This document shows positions 7,999 to 17,906 of a stretch of 46,852 nucleotides of DNA, piece by piece. Both the position numbers and the translations under genes were made by a program. Positions within the stretch are counted from its first letter, which is position 1. Every line of letters starts with the position of its first letter. This DNA comes from Parendozoicomonas callyspongiae. GTDB lineage: Bacteria > Pseudomonadota > Gammaproteobacteria > Pseudomonadales > Endozoicomonadaceae. The stretch is from assembly GCF_023502345.1 (NCBI RefSeq), contig NZ_JAMFLX010000030.1, positions 1-46,852 of the forward strand, given 5' to 3'. The notes beneath the pieces are model-generated. The model made no database searches, had not been told where the DNA came from, and saw nothing but the letters and a program-made list of their open reading frames with translations.

Positions 7999-8838
7999 AT
8001 GAAGCGCGACACCCTTCCCGGCGAATGCTTTGCCGAGTTTCTTGGTACAGCCTTATTGATTATTTTTGGTGCAGGTGTTGTTGCCTCACTTGTTGTTGCA
8101 GGCGCCTCATTCGGGCAATGGGAAATCAGTATTACCTGGGGCTTCGCAGTCTCCCTGGCGGTCTATGTAACCGGCGGCGTATCCGGTGCTCACATTAACC
8201 CAGCGGTAACAATTGCCCTGACTCTGTTCAAGGGTTTCGAGAAGCGTAAAGTGCTTCCTTTCATCGGCTCCCAGGTACTGGGCGCATTCGTTGGTGCAGC
8301 TCTGGTTTACATGATGTACCAGCCACTGTTCGAGCAGTTCGAAGCTGTTAACAACATCACCCGCGGCAGCCTGGACAGTCTGGCTACTGCCGGCATCTTC
8401 TCCACTTATGCCAACTCCTCTATCAGCGTTTTCCAGGCTTTCCTGGTTGAAGTATTCATCACTGCTCTGCTGATGTGCTGCATCCTGGGTCTGGGTGACG
8501 ATCGCAACGGTGCTCCTAAAGGTGCCATGCCTCCTCTGCTGATCGGTATACTAATTGCTGTTATCGGTGCCTCTTTTGGTCCGCTGACCGGCTTTGCCAT
8601 GAACCCTGCCCGTGATTTCGGTCCTAAGCTGTTCGCCTTCCTGGCTGGCTGGGGTGATGTAGCCATGACCGGCGGCCGTGATATTCCTTACTTCCTGGTT
8701 CCGATCTTTGCTCCAATCGTTGGTGCCTGCCTGGGTGCATTTGTCTACACCCGCGGTATTGAAACTCAGCTGGACCTGAAAGAGTGCGGCACCCCAGGTT
8801 GCGAAATTCGCGAAGATTCTGCTGACGCAGCAGCCTAA
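7999..8838 (+). CDS. glpF: Glycerol uptake facilitator (aquaglyceroporin)
   Basis: The 279-residue MIP-family channel has both NPA boxes: INPAV at residues 66-70 and MNPARDFGP near residue 202. Asp follows the second NPA-Arg, the residue typical of glycerol rather than water channels. Six membrane helices and two half-helices can be traced. It lets glycerol diffuse into the cell, where GlpK traps it. The start ATG has a GGAG ribosome binding site (TCTGGAGAAGACC). It is first in the glpF-glpK pair; a hairpin separates the two genes. Codon use is strongly biased, as in highly expressed genes. Confidence 0.97.
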   Translation: MKRDTLPGECFAEFLGTALLIIFGAGVVASLVVAGASFGQWEISITWGFAVSLAVYVTGGVSGAHINPAVTIALTLFKGFEKRKVLPFIGSQVLGAFVGAALVYMMYQPLFEQFEAVNNITRGSLDSLATAGIFSTYANSSISVFQAFLVEVFITALLMCCILGLGDDRNGAPKGAMPPLLIGILIAVIGASFGPLTGFAMNPARDFGPKLFAFLAGWGDVAMTGGRDIPYFLVPIFAPIVGACLGAFVYTRGIETQLDLKECGTPGCEIREDSADAAA

Positions 8839-8855
8839 ATAAACTAATAAGCATT

Positions 8856-8886
8856 GGAAAATGCCTTGTTTCAGCGGGCATTTTCC
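8856..8886 (+). terminator. Hairpin between glpF and glpK
   Basis: GGAAAATGCC (8856-8865) pairs with GGGCATTTTCC (8876-8886). It may reduce read-through or stabilise the glpF message, which would set the channel-to-kinase ratio. There is no T run of terminator quality. The stem resembles the GGAAATGCC/GGGCATTTCC repeat family seen at 14.1, 38.6 and 39.4 kb. Confidence 0.5.
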
Positions 8887-8894
8887 TCAACTGA

Positions 8895-10484
<1,590 letters not shown>

Positions 10485-10522
10485 CCCATCGCTCTTATTA
10501 GCAAGCTAGATCGCTAGACTCC

Positions 10523-10551
10523 AAGCAAAGCCGCCTTCGGCGGTTTTGCTT
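10523..10551 (+). terminator. Rho-independent terminator after glpK, bidirectional
   Basis: AAGCAAAGCCGCC and GGCGGTTTTGCTT form a GC-rich stem with a TTC loop and flanking A and T tracts. It lies between the convergent ends of glpK and the ten-gene minus-strand operon, so it can end transcripts from both sides. Confidence 0.85.
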
Positions 10552-10569
10552 ATTCTGAAAAAGAAAAAA

Positions 10570-11259
10570 TCATTTAACTGTTAAATAGATTTTATCACCG
10601 GCACTTACCACAACCGGTTCTTCTTCATCAAAACCTGGTAGCTGCCTGAGAACCTTTGCAGAGGCGGCAGGTTCATCAATAGTCACACCCTGCTGATTAA
10701 TATAAACGGTATCAAGACCCAGTGAATCCAGCAGTTGTTCAGCATCGTTAGCTTTCAACCCAACCAGCTTTGGCAACACTCTTAACTCATCAGCGCCCCC
10801 AGGTGCAGGAACCGGAACGATTTTAAATGTGAGTTTGGCACTGACATCAGCCTGATAGCCATATTTGTTGGCATACCCGGCATCGACAGGGGTTGCAAAC
10901 ATTCGTGGTTTTAACGCTGGCGTGTCGAGTCCAGCTCGTGCAAGTGCTGTTGATACGGCAGCCTTCCGTGTTTTTGAAACAGCTGGCTGTATACTGCTGC
11001 TCTGCTTGGGTCCCAGACGCAGTGCGACTTTCACCTCCCCTGTTGTTTCTGGGAGAGTATAAAAAGTCGGCTTGTAGCCAATTGCCCGGAGAATCTCCAG
11101 GGCTTTCTCGCCCCCTTCCGTATAAATCTCCAGTGTCTTGGCAATGGAAGCTTCATCCAGTGCCTGTTGGGCATCAGCCACCCCCTGTCCGACAGAGGCA
11201 ATAACATCCCCAAGGGGAGAAACCACAACATCCTGCACCAGGTTTTTAATATTCCGCAT
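10570..11259 (-). CDS. Scaffold-family protein with C-terminal PASTA-like domain (last gene of ten-gene operon)
   Basis: This 229-residue product has three parts. Residues ~1-45 hold the operon's shared helical motif (ASVGQGVADAQQALDEASI). The middle holds the PTFYTLPETTGEVKVALRL version of the GFxPxFYxF strand and the NKYGYQADVSAKLTFKIVPV strand shared with the sister genes. Residues ~160-229 look like a PASTA domain: VLPKLVGLKANDAEQLLDSL, then an alternating strand and a closing GDKIYLTVK. PASTA domains bind muropeptides or act as spacers in penicillin-binding proteins and PknB-type kinases; here there is no kinase or transpeptidase part. No signal peptide is seen. Function is unknown. Confidence 0.75.
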   Translation of the reverse strand: MRNIKNLVQDVVVSPLGDVIASVGQGVADAQQALDEASIAKTLEIYTEGGEKALEILRAIGYKPTFYTLPETTGEVKVALRLGPKQSSSIQPAVSKTRKAAVSTALARAGLDTPALKPRMFATPVDAGYANKYGYQADVSAKLTFKIVPVPAPGGADELRVLPKLVGLKANDAEQLLDSLGLDTVYINQQGVTIDEPAASAKVLRQLPGFDEEEPVVVSAGDKIYLTVK

Positions 11260-11277
11260 TTTGCCTACCTGCTGTTC

Positions 11278-12381
11278 TTATTCTGCTGCAAAAACAACTC
11301 TTACCAGACTGTTAACCGGCTTTGGTGTTCCTGCCTTTGGAGACTGTGCAATAGCCTGCCCCGGTGTAAACCTGGAGGTTTCCTCAACCGACTGACTGAT
11401 AGCTTCATATCGCAGACCAACGGCAGACAGCACCCTCTGTACAACACTCTCTGTAAACCCGGACAGGTCAGGCACGTCAATACTGCGATCGTCTGTCAGG
11501 TTTCTATCTGCACTGAAGCCCAGCTTGAGAGTGGCTGCGTTCTGACCCGCATCCTGGCCATCACTTAATCTTGACAGGGCAATCTGCCCGTCATTGCTCA
11601 CAGCACCCTTCAACTCCATCTGGATATTATCAACACGAAACTGCCTCCGCCTTTTACTCATAAAATCATTTGCACTGTCGATTTGATCACCAATGTTCCG
11701 GGTAAGATTATCCAAACTGGTGAACCGTGTCGTTTCATCCCTGAATTTTTTATTTTCAGTTTCAAGCAGATCGGCACGTTTTTGCTGATCCTTGGTGTGT
11801 TTTTTTAATTTCTTGATCTCAAGATCGGCATTGGTTAACCGTGTTTTTATACTGCGAATCTCGTTATCACGGGTCTTTATTTCAGTGTCTTTCTTTATTA
11901 GTGCCTGCTGGGATTTGAGTTCTATGGTTTTGAACTTGATAAGCTCTTTATCAAAAGCTTCCAACGAGGCCTTAGGTGTAGGCGATAAGTTAGCGGCCCT
12001 GGGCTTTTTAACAGTGGCTAGGTCTTCGTAAGATATCCCGGCTCTCATGGCCACAAATTTCATATTGTTTGCCTGCTGGTTGACCTGCCCAAAGTCACAC
12101 CTCAACAGCTGACTGCGACTGTCATACCTCATGGAGCAGTCTTCAGAGATCGCACTTCTCGAACGGGTGACAATAACAGATAGACGCAAACTGGGAGCAG
12201 AGTTACCACTCGAAGAAAAATTTACTTTCTTGATAAAGCTGCCTTTCGAATCTGTGCGAACAGTAAACAGAGATGTCCATGCATTCTTGGTTAAAGAGAA
12301 ATACTCACAATAAACAGTTTTGTTGACTGAGGGTTTTCCATCGCTGGTTACCACTTTGGCTCTGACTTCAACCTGTTTCAT
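11278..12381 (-). CDS. Ig-like / coiled-coil / PASTA-like protein
   Basis: The 367-residue protein has an N-terminal beta domain (VEVRAKVVTSDGKPSVNKTV, ending in VRTDSKGSFIKKVNF) like Ig or carboxypeptidase-regulatory folds. A Lys/Glu coiled coil spans residues ~150-245. A C-terminal PASTA-like domain covers residues ~300-367 (DVPDLSGFTESVVQRVLSAV, then RFTPGQAIAQSPKAGTPKP). It has no signal peptide. It starts two bases after the stop of the upstream gene, so they are translationally linked. With the product at 10570-11259 it is the second PASTA-like protein of the operon. The layout resembles a rod with a wall-binding tip, but the role is inference. Confidence 0.72.
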   Translation of the reverse strand: MKQVEVRAKVVTSDGKPSVNKTVYCEYFSLTKNAWTSLFTVRTDSKGSFIKKVNFSSSGNSAPSLRLSVIVTRSRSAISEDCSMRYDSRSQLLRCDFGQVNQQANNMKFVAMRAGISYEDLATVKKPRAANLSPTPKASLEAFDKELIKFKTIELKSQQALIKKDTEIKTRDNEIRSIKTRLTNADLEIKKLKKHTKDQQKRADLLETENKKFRDETTRFTSLDNLTRNIGDQIDSANDFMSKRRRQFRVDNIQMELKGAVSNDGQIALSRLSDGQDAGQNAATLKLGFSADRNLTDDRSIDVPDLSGFTESVVQRVLSAVGLRYEAISQSVEETSRFTPGQAIAQSPKAGTPKPVNSLVRVVFAAE

Positions 12382-12383
12382 TG

Positions 12384-13046
12384 TTATTTATCCGCAATAA
12401 CTGTTATTTGTTTTTTCTGCTGGGCATATTCTGCACTGACAACCACCGAGCACCTTGGGGGTATCTGACTGCCAAGAGCCAGGGTTGTTTTTGCCTGCCC
12501 CTGCCCGTCTGTCACCAGAATGGCGTCAGACAACTTGGCAGACCGCACCGTCTTGGCATACATTGACTCGGCTCTGGCCGAACGCAAAACACCACTGCCT
12601 GCACTTAATGCAGTGGAAGCTTCAATATCCAGATTCAGCTCAACAGCAGCATCGGACACCGGTTCTCCATTGGTATCAACCACGGTTATTGACAGGTCGT
12701 GTTTTTTCACACCCCTCTTTTCAGATTTGAAATCGATCATTGGCAGTGGAAGCCCTTCCCCCGGAGGAACAACAACAAAGCGTCCTGAAATCTTGCTGGA
12801 AATTTCACCTTTCTGATTTTTTACCGTTCCCACTCTCAACTTCTTAAAACCAGCCGCTTCCTCTGTCACCGTCATATCAACATTAATTTCAAAGTCCAGA
12901 TACGGCAGCTGATACCTGGGAACTGGCCGTCCAAACCGGTCCGTACTTGGGCTGGTATTGAGAATATCCTGTGCGTCACGCAATCCGTCAGCCAGAGAAA
13001 CCAAAAGCTCCTCCAACGACTCGGAAGCAAACTGGCTGTTACTCAT
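12384..13046 (-). CDS. Divergent scaffold-family protein with Ig-like domain
   Basis: The N-terminal helix of this 220-residue protein (SLEELLVSLADGLRDAQDIL) and the strand YQLPYLDFEINVDMTVTEE match the pattern of the sister proteins, but the FY motif is lost. The C-terminal half (LSITVVDTNGEPVSDAAVEL, then TDGQGQAKTTL) is an Ig-like or big-domain fold with the usual D-G-Q/A turn. No signal peptide. Its ATG overlaps the stop of the upstream basic protein by four bases (ATGA). The helix plus IPxLDF-type strand reminds me of proteins annotated as DUF2589, but I could not test this. Confidence 0.7.
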   Translation of the reverse strand: MSNSQFASESLEELLVSLADGLRDAQDILNTSPSTDRFGRPVPRYQLPYLDFEINVDMTVTEEAAGFKKLRVGTVKNQKGEISSKISGRFVVVPPGEGLPLPMIDFKSEKRGVKKHDLSITVVDTNGEPVSDAAVELNLDIEASTALSAGSGVLRSARAESMYAKTVRSAKLSDAILVTDGQGQAKTTLALGSQIPPRCSVVVSAEYAQQKKQITVIADK

Positions 13047-14035
13047 ATTTTATCAACCTCACGCTTATTCTTTTGACGCTTCTTCTGTAATTGCTGCGCT
13101 CTTTCCCGCCGCTTTTGATCTCGTGCTTCCTGCTGCCGCTTTTCCCGCATTTTGGCGAGAGCCCTTTCGCGATTCTTTTTCATGCGTTCAAAGAGATCAC
13201 CGGATCCCCCGGTTTCTGAGCTGAGCCGCTTTCGTGAACGCTCTACATAAGGGCCAAACCGATCCATCGCTCCCCGGATGCCATTGTCTTTTTTCTTCCA
13301 GAAGTCATCCACTTTCTTCACATTTCTCTGGGGAGCATCCAGAGCTCTGTTCACTCCACCCAGATACTTGTCCGCTGAATTGATGGCTTTAACAGCTTTA
13401 AGATTTTTGATTTCTTCCCGGTCCTTATGAAGACCTTCTTTCTCCAGCTGCTTATCAAGTTGGCGAAACTGGTCAGCAGCATCCTTCACTTGACCATGTG
13501 CTCTCTTTACTGGTCTGGAGGCCCGATCCAAAGGTGACAGCTTATCTCTGACTTTGTCCCTTAATCCCTGCCTTTCTCGATCTCTGGCATTCAACCAGTT
13601 GTTGACCGGCTCGGTAAAATCACGCAGGCCGGTCCGCAGACTTTGTTCCCAACCAAGGCTGCTGTTGTTTTGAACCGTTGACTTCCTTCTTGCCTCTCTT
13701 TCCTGTTTCCTGCTGGAGCCGTCTGCACGCTGCTTCTCCCAGGTCATCTGTTCCATGCGACGCTCAGCCAGGCTGGCTACAGGGTAACTTCTCTTCAGAA
13801 AACCTCCCTCCGACTCATCACCAGAAGACAGATTGCGCATGGTATCTTCCAGCTCCTTGCGCTGCTCGATAAGTGCATCAAGTTTCGGAGATAGCCCGGC
13901 CATATCATCAAACCCCTTTCCGGCAGAACCGAATGGAGGCGCTTTTTTATTCTGACCTGCCTGATTCCGGCCGCCACTCTGGTCAGCTATCTCCTCAAAA
14001 CTTGATTGCTTATCTTTCCATGAATTTCCAGGCAT
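13043..14035 (-). CDS. Highly basic, charged coiled-coil protein
   Basis: The 330-residue protein is rich in Arg, Lys, Glu and Asp throughout, with predicted long helices and little hydrophobic core. The last ~45 residues are almost all Arg/Lys/Glu/Gln (ending RQKNKREVDKI), and the first ~45 residues are Gly/Ser/Gln-rich and probably disordered. It has no recognisable domain, signal peptide or membrane segment. It resembles assembly or tether proteins more than enzymes. It lies between two scaffold-family genes, overlapping the downstream gene by four bases and separated from the upstream gene by 133 bases that hold a palindromic repeat. Function unknown. Confidence 0.7.
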   Translation of the reverse strand: MPGNSWKDKQSSFEEIADQSGGRNQAGQNKKAPPFGSAGKGFDDMAGLSPKLDALIEQRKELEDTMRNLSSGDESEGGFLKRSYPVASLAERRMEQMTWEKQRADGSSRKQEREARRKSTVQNNSSLGWEQSLRTGLRDFTEPVNNWLNARDRERQGLRDKVRDKLSPLDRASRPVKRAHGQVKDAADQFRQLDKQLEKEGLHKDREEIKNLKAVKAINSADKYLGGVNRALDAPQRNVKKVDDFWKKKDNGIRGAMDRFGPYVERSRKRLSSETGGSGDLFERMKKNRERALAKMREKRQQEARDQKRRERAQQLQKKRQKNKREVDKI

Positions 14036-14070
14036 ATTTCTTTGCCTTACAAGCCCTCTACCTTCACCAT

Positions 14071-14125
14071 GGAAATGCCCACTGCTGTTTCATTTTTCGG
14101 GGTGGGCATTTCCCGCTCATGGCTG
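14071..14125 (-). repeat. Intra-operon palindromic repeat, copy 1
   Basis: On the minus strand it reads CAGCCATGAGCGGGAAATGCC, a ~30-base loop region, then GGGCATTTCC. It lies in the gap between the 185-residue and 330-residue genes of the ten-gene operon, in sense orientation. Close relatives lie at 38624-38676 and 39358-39429. Confidence 0.75.
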
Positions 14126-14168
14126 TTTGTGGGCCTTTACCTTAAGAGCCCACCAGCCTTCAGCTCGA

Positions 14169-14726
14169 CTATTTTGTCTTAGCCTCACTCGCGGTAATCA
14201 TGGCCCGTATACGCTCCTCCAGAAGTGCCGGTGCCGGAACAGGAACCAGTTTGGTTCGCATCAAAGAACTTCCCTCCGCAGAGTACTGATACTTTGATGA
14301 ATAACTGGCACTGACCGTCGATACCCTCATGGATGCTGATGCCGAGAAAAAGCCAACCTTACCCTTAACTTTGGCGCTGACCGTTTTACTCGAGCGTTTG
14401 AAGTTGGTCTCTCTTGACATGGAAATCGACATTTTCAGTTCTATTAACGTGTCAACAAACTGATAAAAGCTGGGAACAAATCCCAGCTCCAGCAGGCTGT
14501 ACTGATTCCCATCACCCAAGGCAACCAGCTGGTTTCTCTTAGGCTCAGATGCAACCGGTGCGGCATCTGGGTCTTCCGGTTCATCATCCGGTTCGTACCC
14601 TGCCATCATGCGCGCAATCTTCAGAGAAACCAGATCAAGCTCATACTGGGCTTCAGCGATACCAACCCCGAGTGTTTTCACCATTTCAGGAAATGGTGCA
14701 TTCAAGAGTTCAGTTCCTACCGACAT
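14169..14726 (-). CDS. Scaffold-family protein (185 residues)
   Basis: This member shows the scaffold in its simplest form. An N-terminal helix (FPEMVKTLGVGIAEAQYELD) is followed by an acidic Pro/Asp/Glu-rich linker at residues ~45-62. Next comes the strand LGFVPSFYQFVDTLIELKMS, and then a Ser/Lys-rich middle. The closing segment is SSKYQYSAEGSSLMRTKLVP, followed by PAPALLEERI. It lacks a signal peptide and any known catalytic motif. It starts 14 bases after the 266-residue paralogue, with which it shares the C-terminal half most closely, so the pair looks like a tandem duplication. Function is unknown. Confidence 0.75.
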   Translation of the reverse strand: MSVGTELLNAPFPEMVKTLGVGIAEAQYELDLVSLKIARMMAGYEPDDEPEDPDAAPVASEPKRNQLVALGDGNQYSLLELGFVPSFYQFVDTLIELKMSISMSRETNFKRSSKTVSAKVKGKVGFFSASASMRVSTVSASYSSKYQYSAEGSSLMRTKLVPVPAPALLEERIRAMITASEAKTK

Positions 14727-14740
14727 TGCCCATTCCTCTG

Positions 14741-15541
14741 TTATTTAGTCTTGGGGGGTTCCGGTGTATCCAGCCCGCGTTTCTTGCGTTCTGTTTCAAC
14801 TCGGACCTGCTTTCTCTGCTCTTCATGCTCCATAAAGTTGCGAATACGCTCCTCAAGAACGGCCGGAGGAGGAACCGGAGTCAATTTTGTTCTCAGGAGA
14901 CTGGCGCCCTCTGCAGAAAATGAGTATTTGGAGGAGTAGCTTGCATCAACCTGGGAGGTATTCACTGTTGATGTTCTGGTCACCCGATTACTGGTTCCCC
15001 AGAAGCTCCGCTTACGCTTGTAAGTTGAAGACTTGTCCGTGAGTTTCTTGGATCTGTCGTATTTTCTCTCTTTAGTTCTTGTAATCTTTATCGCAATTTT
15101 CACTTCAATGATGGTATCAACAAACTGATAGAATGTCGGAGTGAATCCTAACTCCATCATGGACATACGGATCGGGACGCGAATTTCGGAGTCATCGGTT
15201 ATTGGTTCTCCCTTTACGTCTTTTCCCTTGTCCTGAATCTTGTCGAGCATTTCATCAAGCTTGATGACATCATCACCCATTGTTCCGGTCAGTGCGTCAT
15301 CGATAAGGGCATAAGCGCGGGCTTCTTTCATGCTCATATAGTCATAACCAAAGAAGACCCGACTGTCATCGAAGCTGACTTCGCCTTTCTCATCGTAGAC
15401 GGTTGTCAGCCCCCCCATCATCTCTGCGACATTGATGGAATTCTCGTCAAGCTCATACTGTGCATCGGCAATGGCGGTGGCCATCTGCTTGATCATGTCA
15501 CCCATGGGAACATTTAGCAGTTCCTGTCCAATTGCAGCCAT
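14741..15541 (-). CDS. Scaffold-family protein (266 residues)
   Basis: The N-terminal helix MGDMIKQMATAIADAQYELD is followed by an Asp/Glu-rich insert (residues ~40-110). The LGFTPTFYQFVDTIIEVKIA strand, a Lys/Arg/Ser-rich stretch and the SSKYSFSAEGASLLRTKLTP strand come next, then PPPAVLEERI and a short charged tail (to EPPKTK). It resembles the 185-residue downstream neighbour but is longer in the linker. It has no signal peptide, transmembrane segment or known enzyme motif. Because several paralogues are encoded in one operon, a hetero-oligomer is likely (inference). Confidence 0.75.
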   Translation of the reverse strand: MAAIGQELLNVPMGDMIKQMATAIADAQYELDENSINVAEMMGGLTTVYDEKGEVSFDDSRVFFGYDYMSMKEARAYALIDDALTGTMGDDVIKLDEMLDKIQDKGKDVKGEPITDDSEIRVPIRMSMMELGFTPTFYQFVDTIIEVKIAIKITRTKERKYDRSKKLTDKSSTYKRKRSFWGTSNRVTRTSTVNTSQVDASYSSKYSFSAEGASLLRTKLTPVPPPAVLEERIRNFMEHEEQRKQVRVETERKKRGLDTPEPPKTK

Positions 15542-15600
15542 GTGTCACCTCGTTTGTTTGTGCATTCTTGTAATTGTTGGCACTGTCTTTCTATGGCCAG

Positions 15601-16068
15601 TTATTCAATGACCTGCTCATACTGACGCTTTATTAACTGCGTAAAAACATCCGGGGCAGGCAAGGAGACCAGTCGGGCAGCTATTGAGCTGGCTCCCTCC
15701 GTTGATACAGAAAACTTTCGGGCATAAGAAACATCAATGGAGGCTGCTGCCATGAAAACGCCATAGTTCACGCCAGCCTGTACACCAACAGACACAGATG
15801 TTTCCGTTGACTCCGTCATGGTAAAACTCAGCTTGGCCTCTACCGTTGCTTCTGAAAAAGAGTAAAAAGCCGGTACAAAACCAAGGCTGAGAAGATTGTA
15901 AGACTCCTCACCAATCTCAACTTCTGTCTCCGCCATAGTCTTCGCCAGCTCAACTGAGTTGGAGTCCAAAGCGAACTGCGCCTGGGCAATAGCCAGCCCG
16001 AGCTTTTCAATGATCTGCGGTAAAGGCGCCGAAACCAGCGCCCTTGTGACTGCGGGTGTTTCAGCCAT
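15601..16068 (-). CDS. Scaffold-family protein (155 residues)
   Basis: The shortest member. Its N-terminal helix LPQIIEKLGLAIAQAQFALD, the strand LGFVPAFYSFSEATVEAKLS and the C-terminal SYARKFSVSTEGASSIAARL followed by SLPAPDVFTQLI follow the family order without inserts. This makes it a good minimal definition of the fold: a helix, then a beta sandwich. It starts five bases after the stop of the OmpA-containing paralogue, implying coupled translation. No signal peptide is seen. Function unknown. Confidence 0.75.
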   Translation of the reverse strand: MAETPAVTRALVSAPLPQIIEKLGLAIAQAQFALDSNSVELAKTMAETEVEIGEESYNLLSLGFVPAFYSFSEATVEAKLSFTMTESTETSVSVGVQAGVNYGVFMAAASIDVSYARKFSVSTEGASSIAARLVSLPAPDVFTQLIKRQYEQVIE

Positions 16069-16073
16069 GGCCT

Positions 16074-17840
16074 TTACCCCTCATTGTCCAGAAACTCTTT
16101 TATGGTCTCGAGAAACTGCGGAGGCGCCGGAATTGAGACCAGCCTGGCCGCAATACTCGAATTACCGGTCACATTCATTTCAAATTGACGGGAGTAACGG
16201 GCATCCACTGTCGCACCAACGGCAACAGAGCGGTTACCTTTACTCTGCTTTGTCATGTTTGAGGTTTTACTGAGGGTAAACTGACTGGATATTGTGACTC
16301 CTTCAGTGCTGTCGAGCCTGATATTCCTGCTGGAGTTAGTGACCAGTGTCAGGGCAAATTTATCCCCATTCTTACTGACAGTGACAATATTCCTGCGAGC
16401 TGAGGCTTTCAGTCCGCTGTTGGTATCACTGTTAATATCATCTGCAAGGTTTTTGGCGTAGGCCGGTGCACTTTTCACTGTAAACCCGCCCGCAGCATCA
16501 CCGCGATATGGATAGGTGTGACCATCAATAGTCACCGCCTTGTTCTCAAGCTGCAGCGCCCGCTTATCAAACAGGTAAATAAAACCATTATCTGCAGAGG
16601 AATCCCCAACTTTGTTGGGAGCAACACTGTCAAGACCGGGGCCACCATTCTTGGCTCTTACCAGCAGCCAGTGGCCGGTGTGGCCGGACTTACGGATTTC
16701 AACTTTCCTGTGAACAGGGTTGTCTGTTCCGGGGCTGTCACCAGCGCCGCGAGCAGCCTGATCACCTTTTGATTCGATAACATTCAGTTTTGAGTCATTC
16801 ACCCCAAAAGAGCGCAGGATACTGAAAACTTCAATTGCCCGATTATTGCCCAGGTCCTTATTAAGCTGATCAGAAGCTGATTTATCAGCATACTGCTGAG
16901 TATCTGCAAATCCTTCTATATCAACGCTAAAGCCCAGCTTGCTGATCACATAAGCAAGAACCTGCAGATAATCCTGCTGACTGCTTGAGATGGTATGTTT
17001 ACCGATCTCAAACATAACCGGCTTAAATGCTCCACCTTCCGCAATATGATCGACATTGTAATTCTTGGCTGTTATCGCTGATGCTACATGCGTGGCATAA
17101 GTTGCCAGATCACCTTTGGCTGATGTCTGAACTTTGATATCCGGTGAACTGTTCAGGACATATTCCGTATCGCCATTGGTTGAAATCCGGATAATTCCGG
17201 CGTTGCTCTCTCCACCATGAAAAGCGATTGTATTGCCATTGACCGTGACATGCTTTGGATCAGCAGTTGAGTTGATAGCAATAGTTGAGGGTTTCAGTTG
17301 ATAAAGGACGCGATCGATCCCACTCTCTTTATCACCTACCAGCGCATCCTGCAGGCTTTCAATTCGTTCGGCCGGTGATGAACCTGACAACTGGAAATTC
17401 TTGCCGTTAACAACAAGGGCTCCTGCAGAAGCCGAGGTAATTTCAACACTGGCCTTACGGGTTTGCGTAGACTTCTTGCTCCCACTTTCCTTATAAGTTT
17501 CGCTGGCACTTTCATTACTGGAATCAGAAGAATCGCTTTTATAAGAACCGCCAATATTCAGCCCAAGGCTTAAATCCTTCTGAACCCGCAGACTCAACTG
17601 CATTGAACATTTCAAATCTGCATACTGGTAATGGTAAAACGCTGGTGATAAACCCAGATCAAGAAGTGTTTTACCTCCCAGGCCCTCAATAGGTTCAATA
17701 AACTCAGCGATCTGTTGAACAGAGTTATCATCAAGTGCTTTCTGGGCTTCAGCGATCCCCAACCCGAGATTCTTGATAAACTCTGCAACACTGGCATCCG
17801 CCAGAATCTGACCAGGTTTCAGTCCATCATATTCCGCCAT
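16074..17840 (-). CDS. Large scaffold-family protein with inserted OmpA-like domain
   Basis: This 588-residue protein begins and ends like its small paralogues: the helix VAEFIKNLGLGIAEAQKALD, then LGLSPAFYHYQYADLKCSMQ, and at the C-terminus SRQFEMNVTGNSSIAARLVS followed by IPAPPQFLETI. About 400 residues are inserted between these. The insert includes an OmpA/MotB-like domain at ~277-383 (FEIGKHTISSSQQDYLQVLA, then DIEGFADT and NNRAIEV), flanked by beta-rich repeats such as VTVNGNTIAFHGG and VTIDGHTYPYRG. OmpA-like domains bind peptidoglycan non-covalently, usually in the periplasm, yet no signal peptide is present. The start is ATG 17840, behind a GGAGGG ribosome binding site. Confidence 0.8.
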   Translation of the reverse strand: MAEYDGLKPGQILADASVAEFIKNLGLGIAEAQKALDDNSVQQIAEFIEPIEGLGGKTLLDLGLSPAFYHYQYADLKCSMQLSLRVQKDLSLGLNIGGSYKSDSSDSSNESASETYKESGSKKSTQTRKASVEITSASAGALVVNGKNFQLSGSSPAERIESLQDALVGDKESGIDRVLYQLKPSTIAINSTADPKHVTVNGNTIAFHGGESNAGIIRISTNGDTEYVLNSSPDIKVQTSAKGDLATYATHVASAITAKNYNVDHIAEGGAFKPVMFEIGKHTISSSQQDYLQVLAYVISKLGFSVDIEGFADTQQYADKSASDQLNKDLGNNRAIEVFSILRSFGVNDSKLNVIESKGDQAARGAGDSPGTDNPVHRKVEIRKSGHTGHWLLVRAKNGGPGLDSVAPNKVGDSSADNGFIYLFDKRALQLENKAVTIDGHTYPYRGDAAGGFTVKSAPAYAKNLADDINSDTNSGLKASARRNIVTVSKNGDKFALTLVTNSSRNIRLDSTEGVTISSQFTLSKTSNMTKQSKGNRSVAVGATVDARYSRQFEMNVTGNSSIAARLVSIPAPPQFLETIKEFLDNEG

Positions 17841-17906
17841 GGCGCCCTCCCCGAAGTGCCTTCAAGCGTTCATGTAAGGATCTGAACTACTGCTATCCTT
17901 ATTGTT

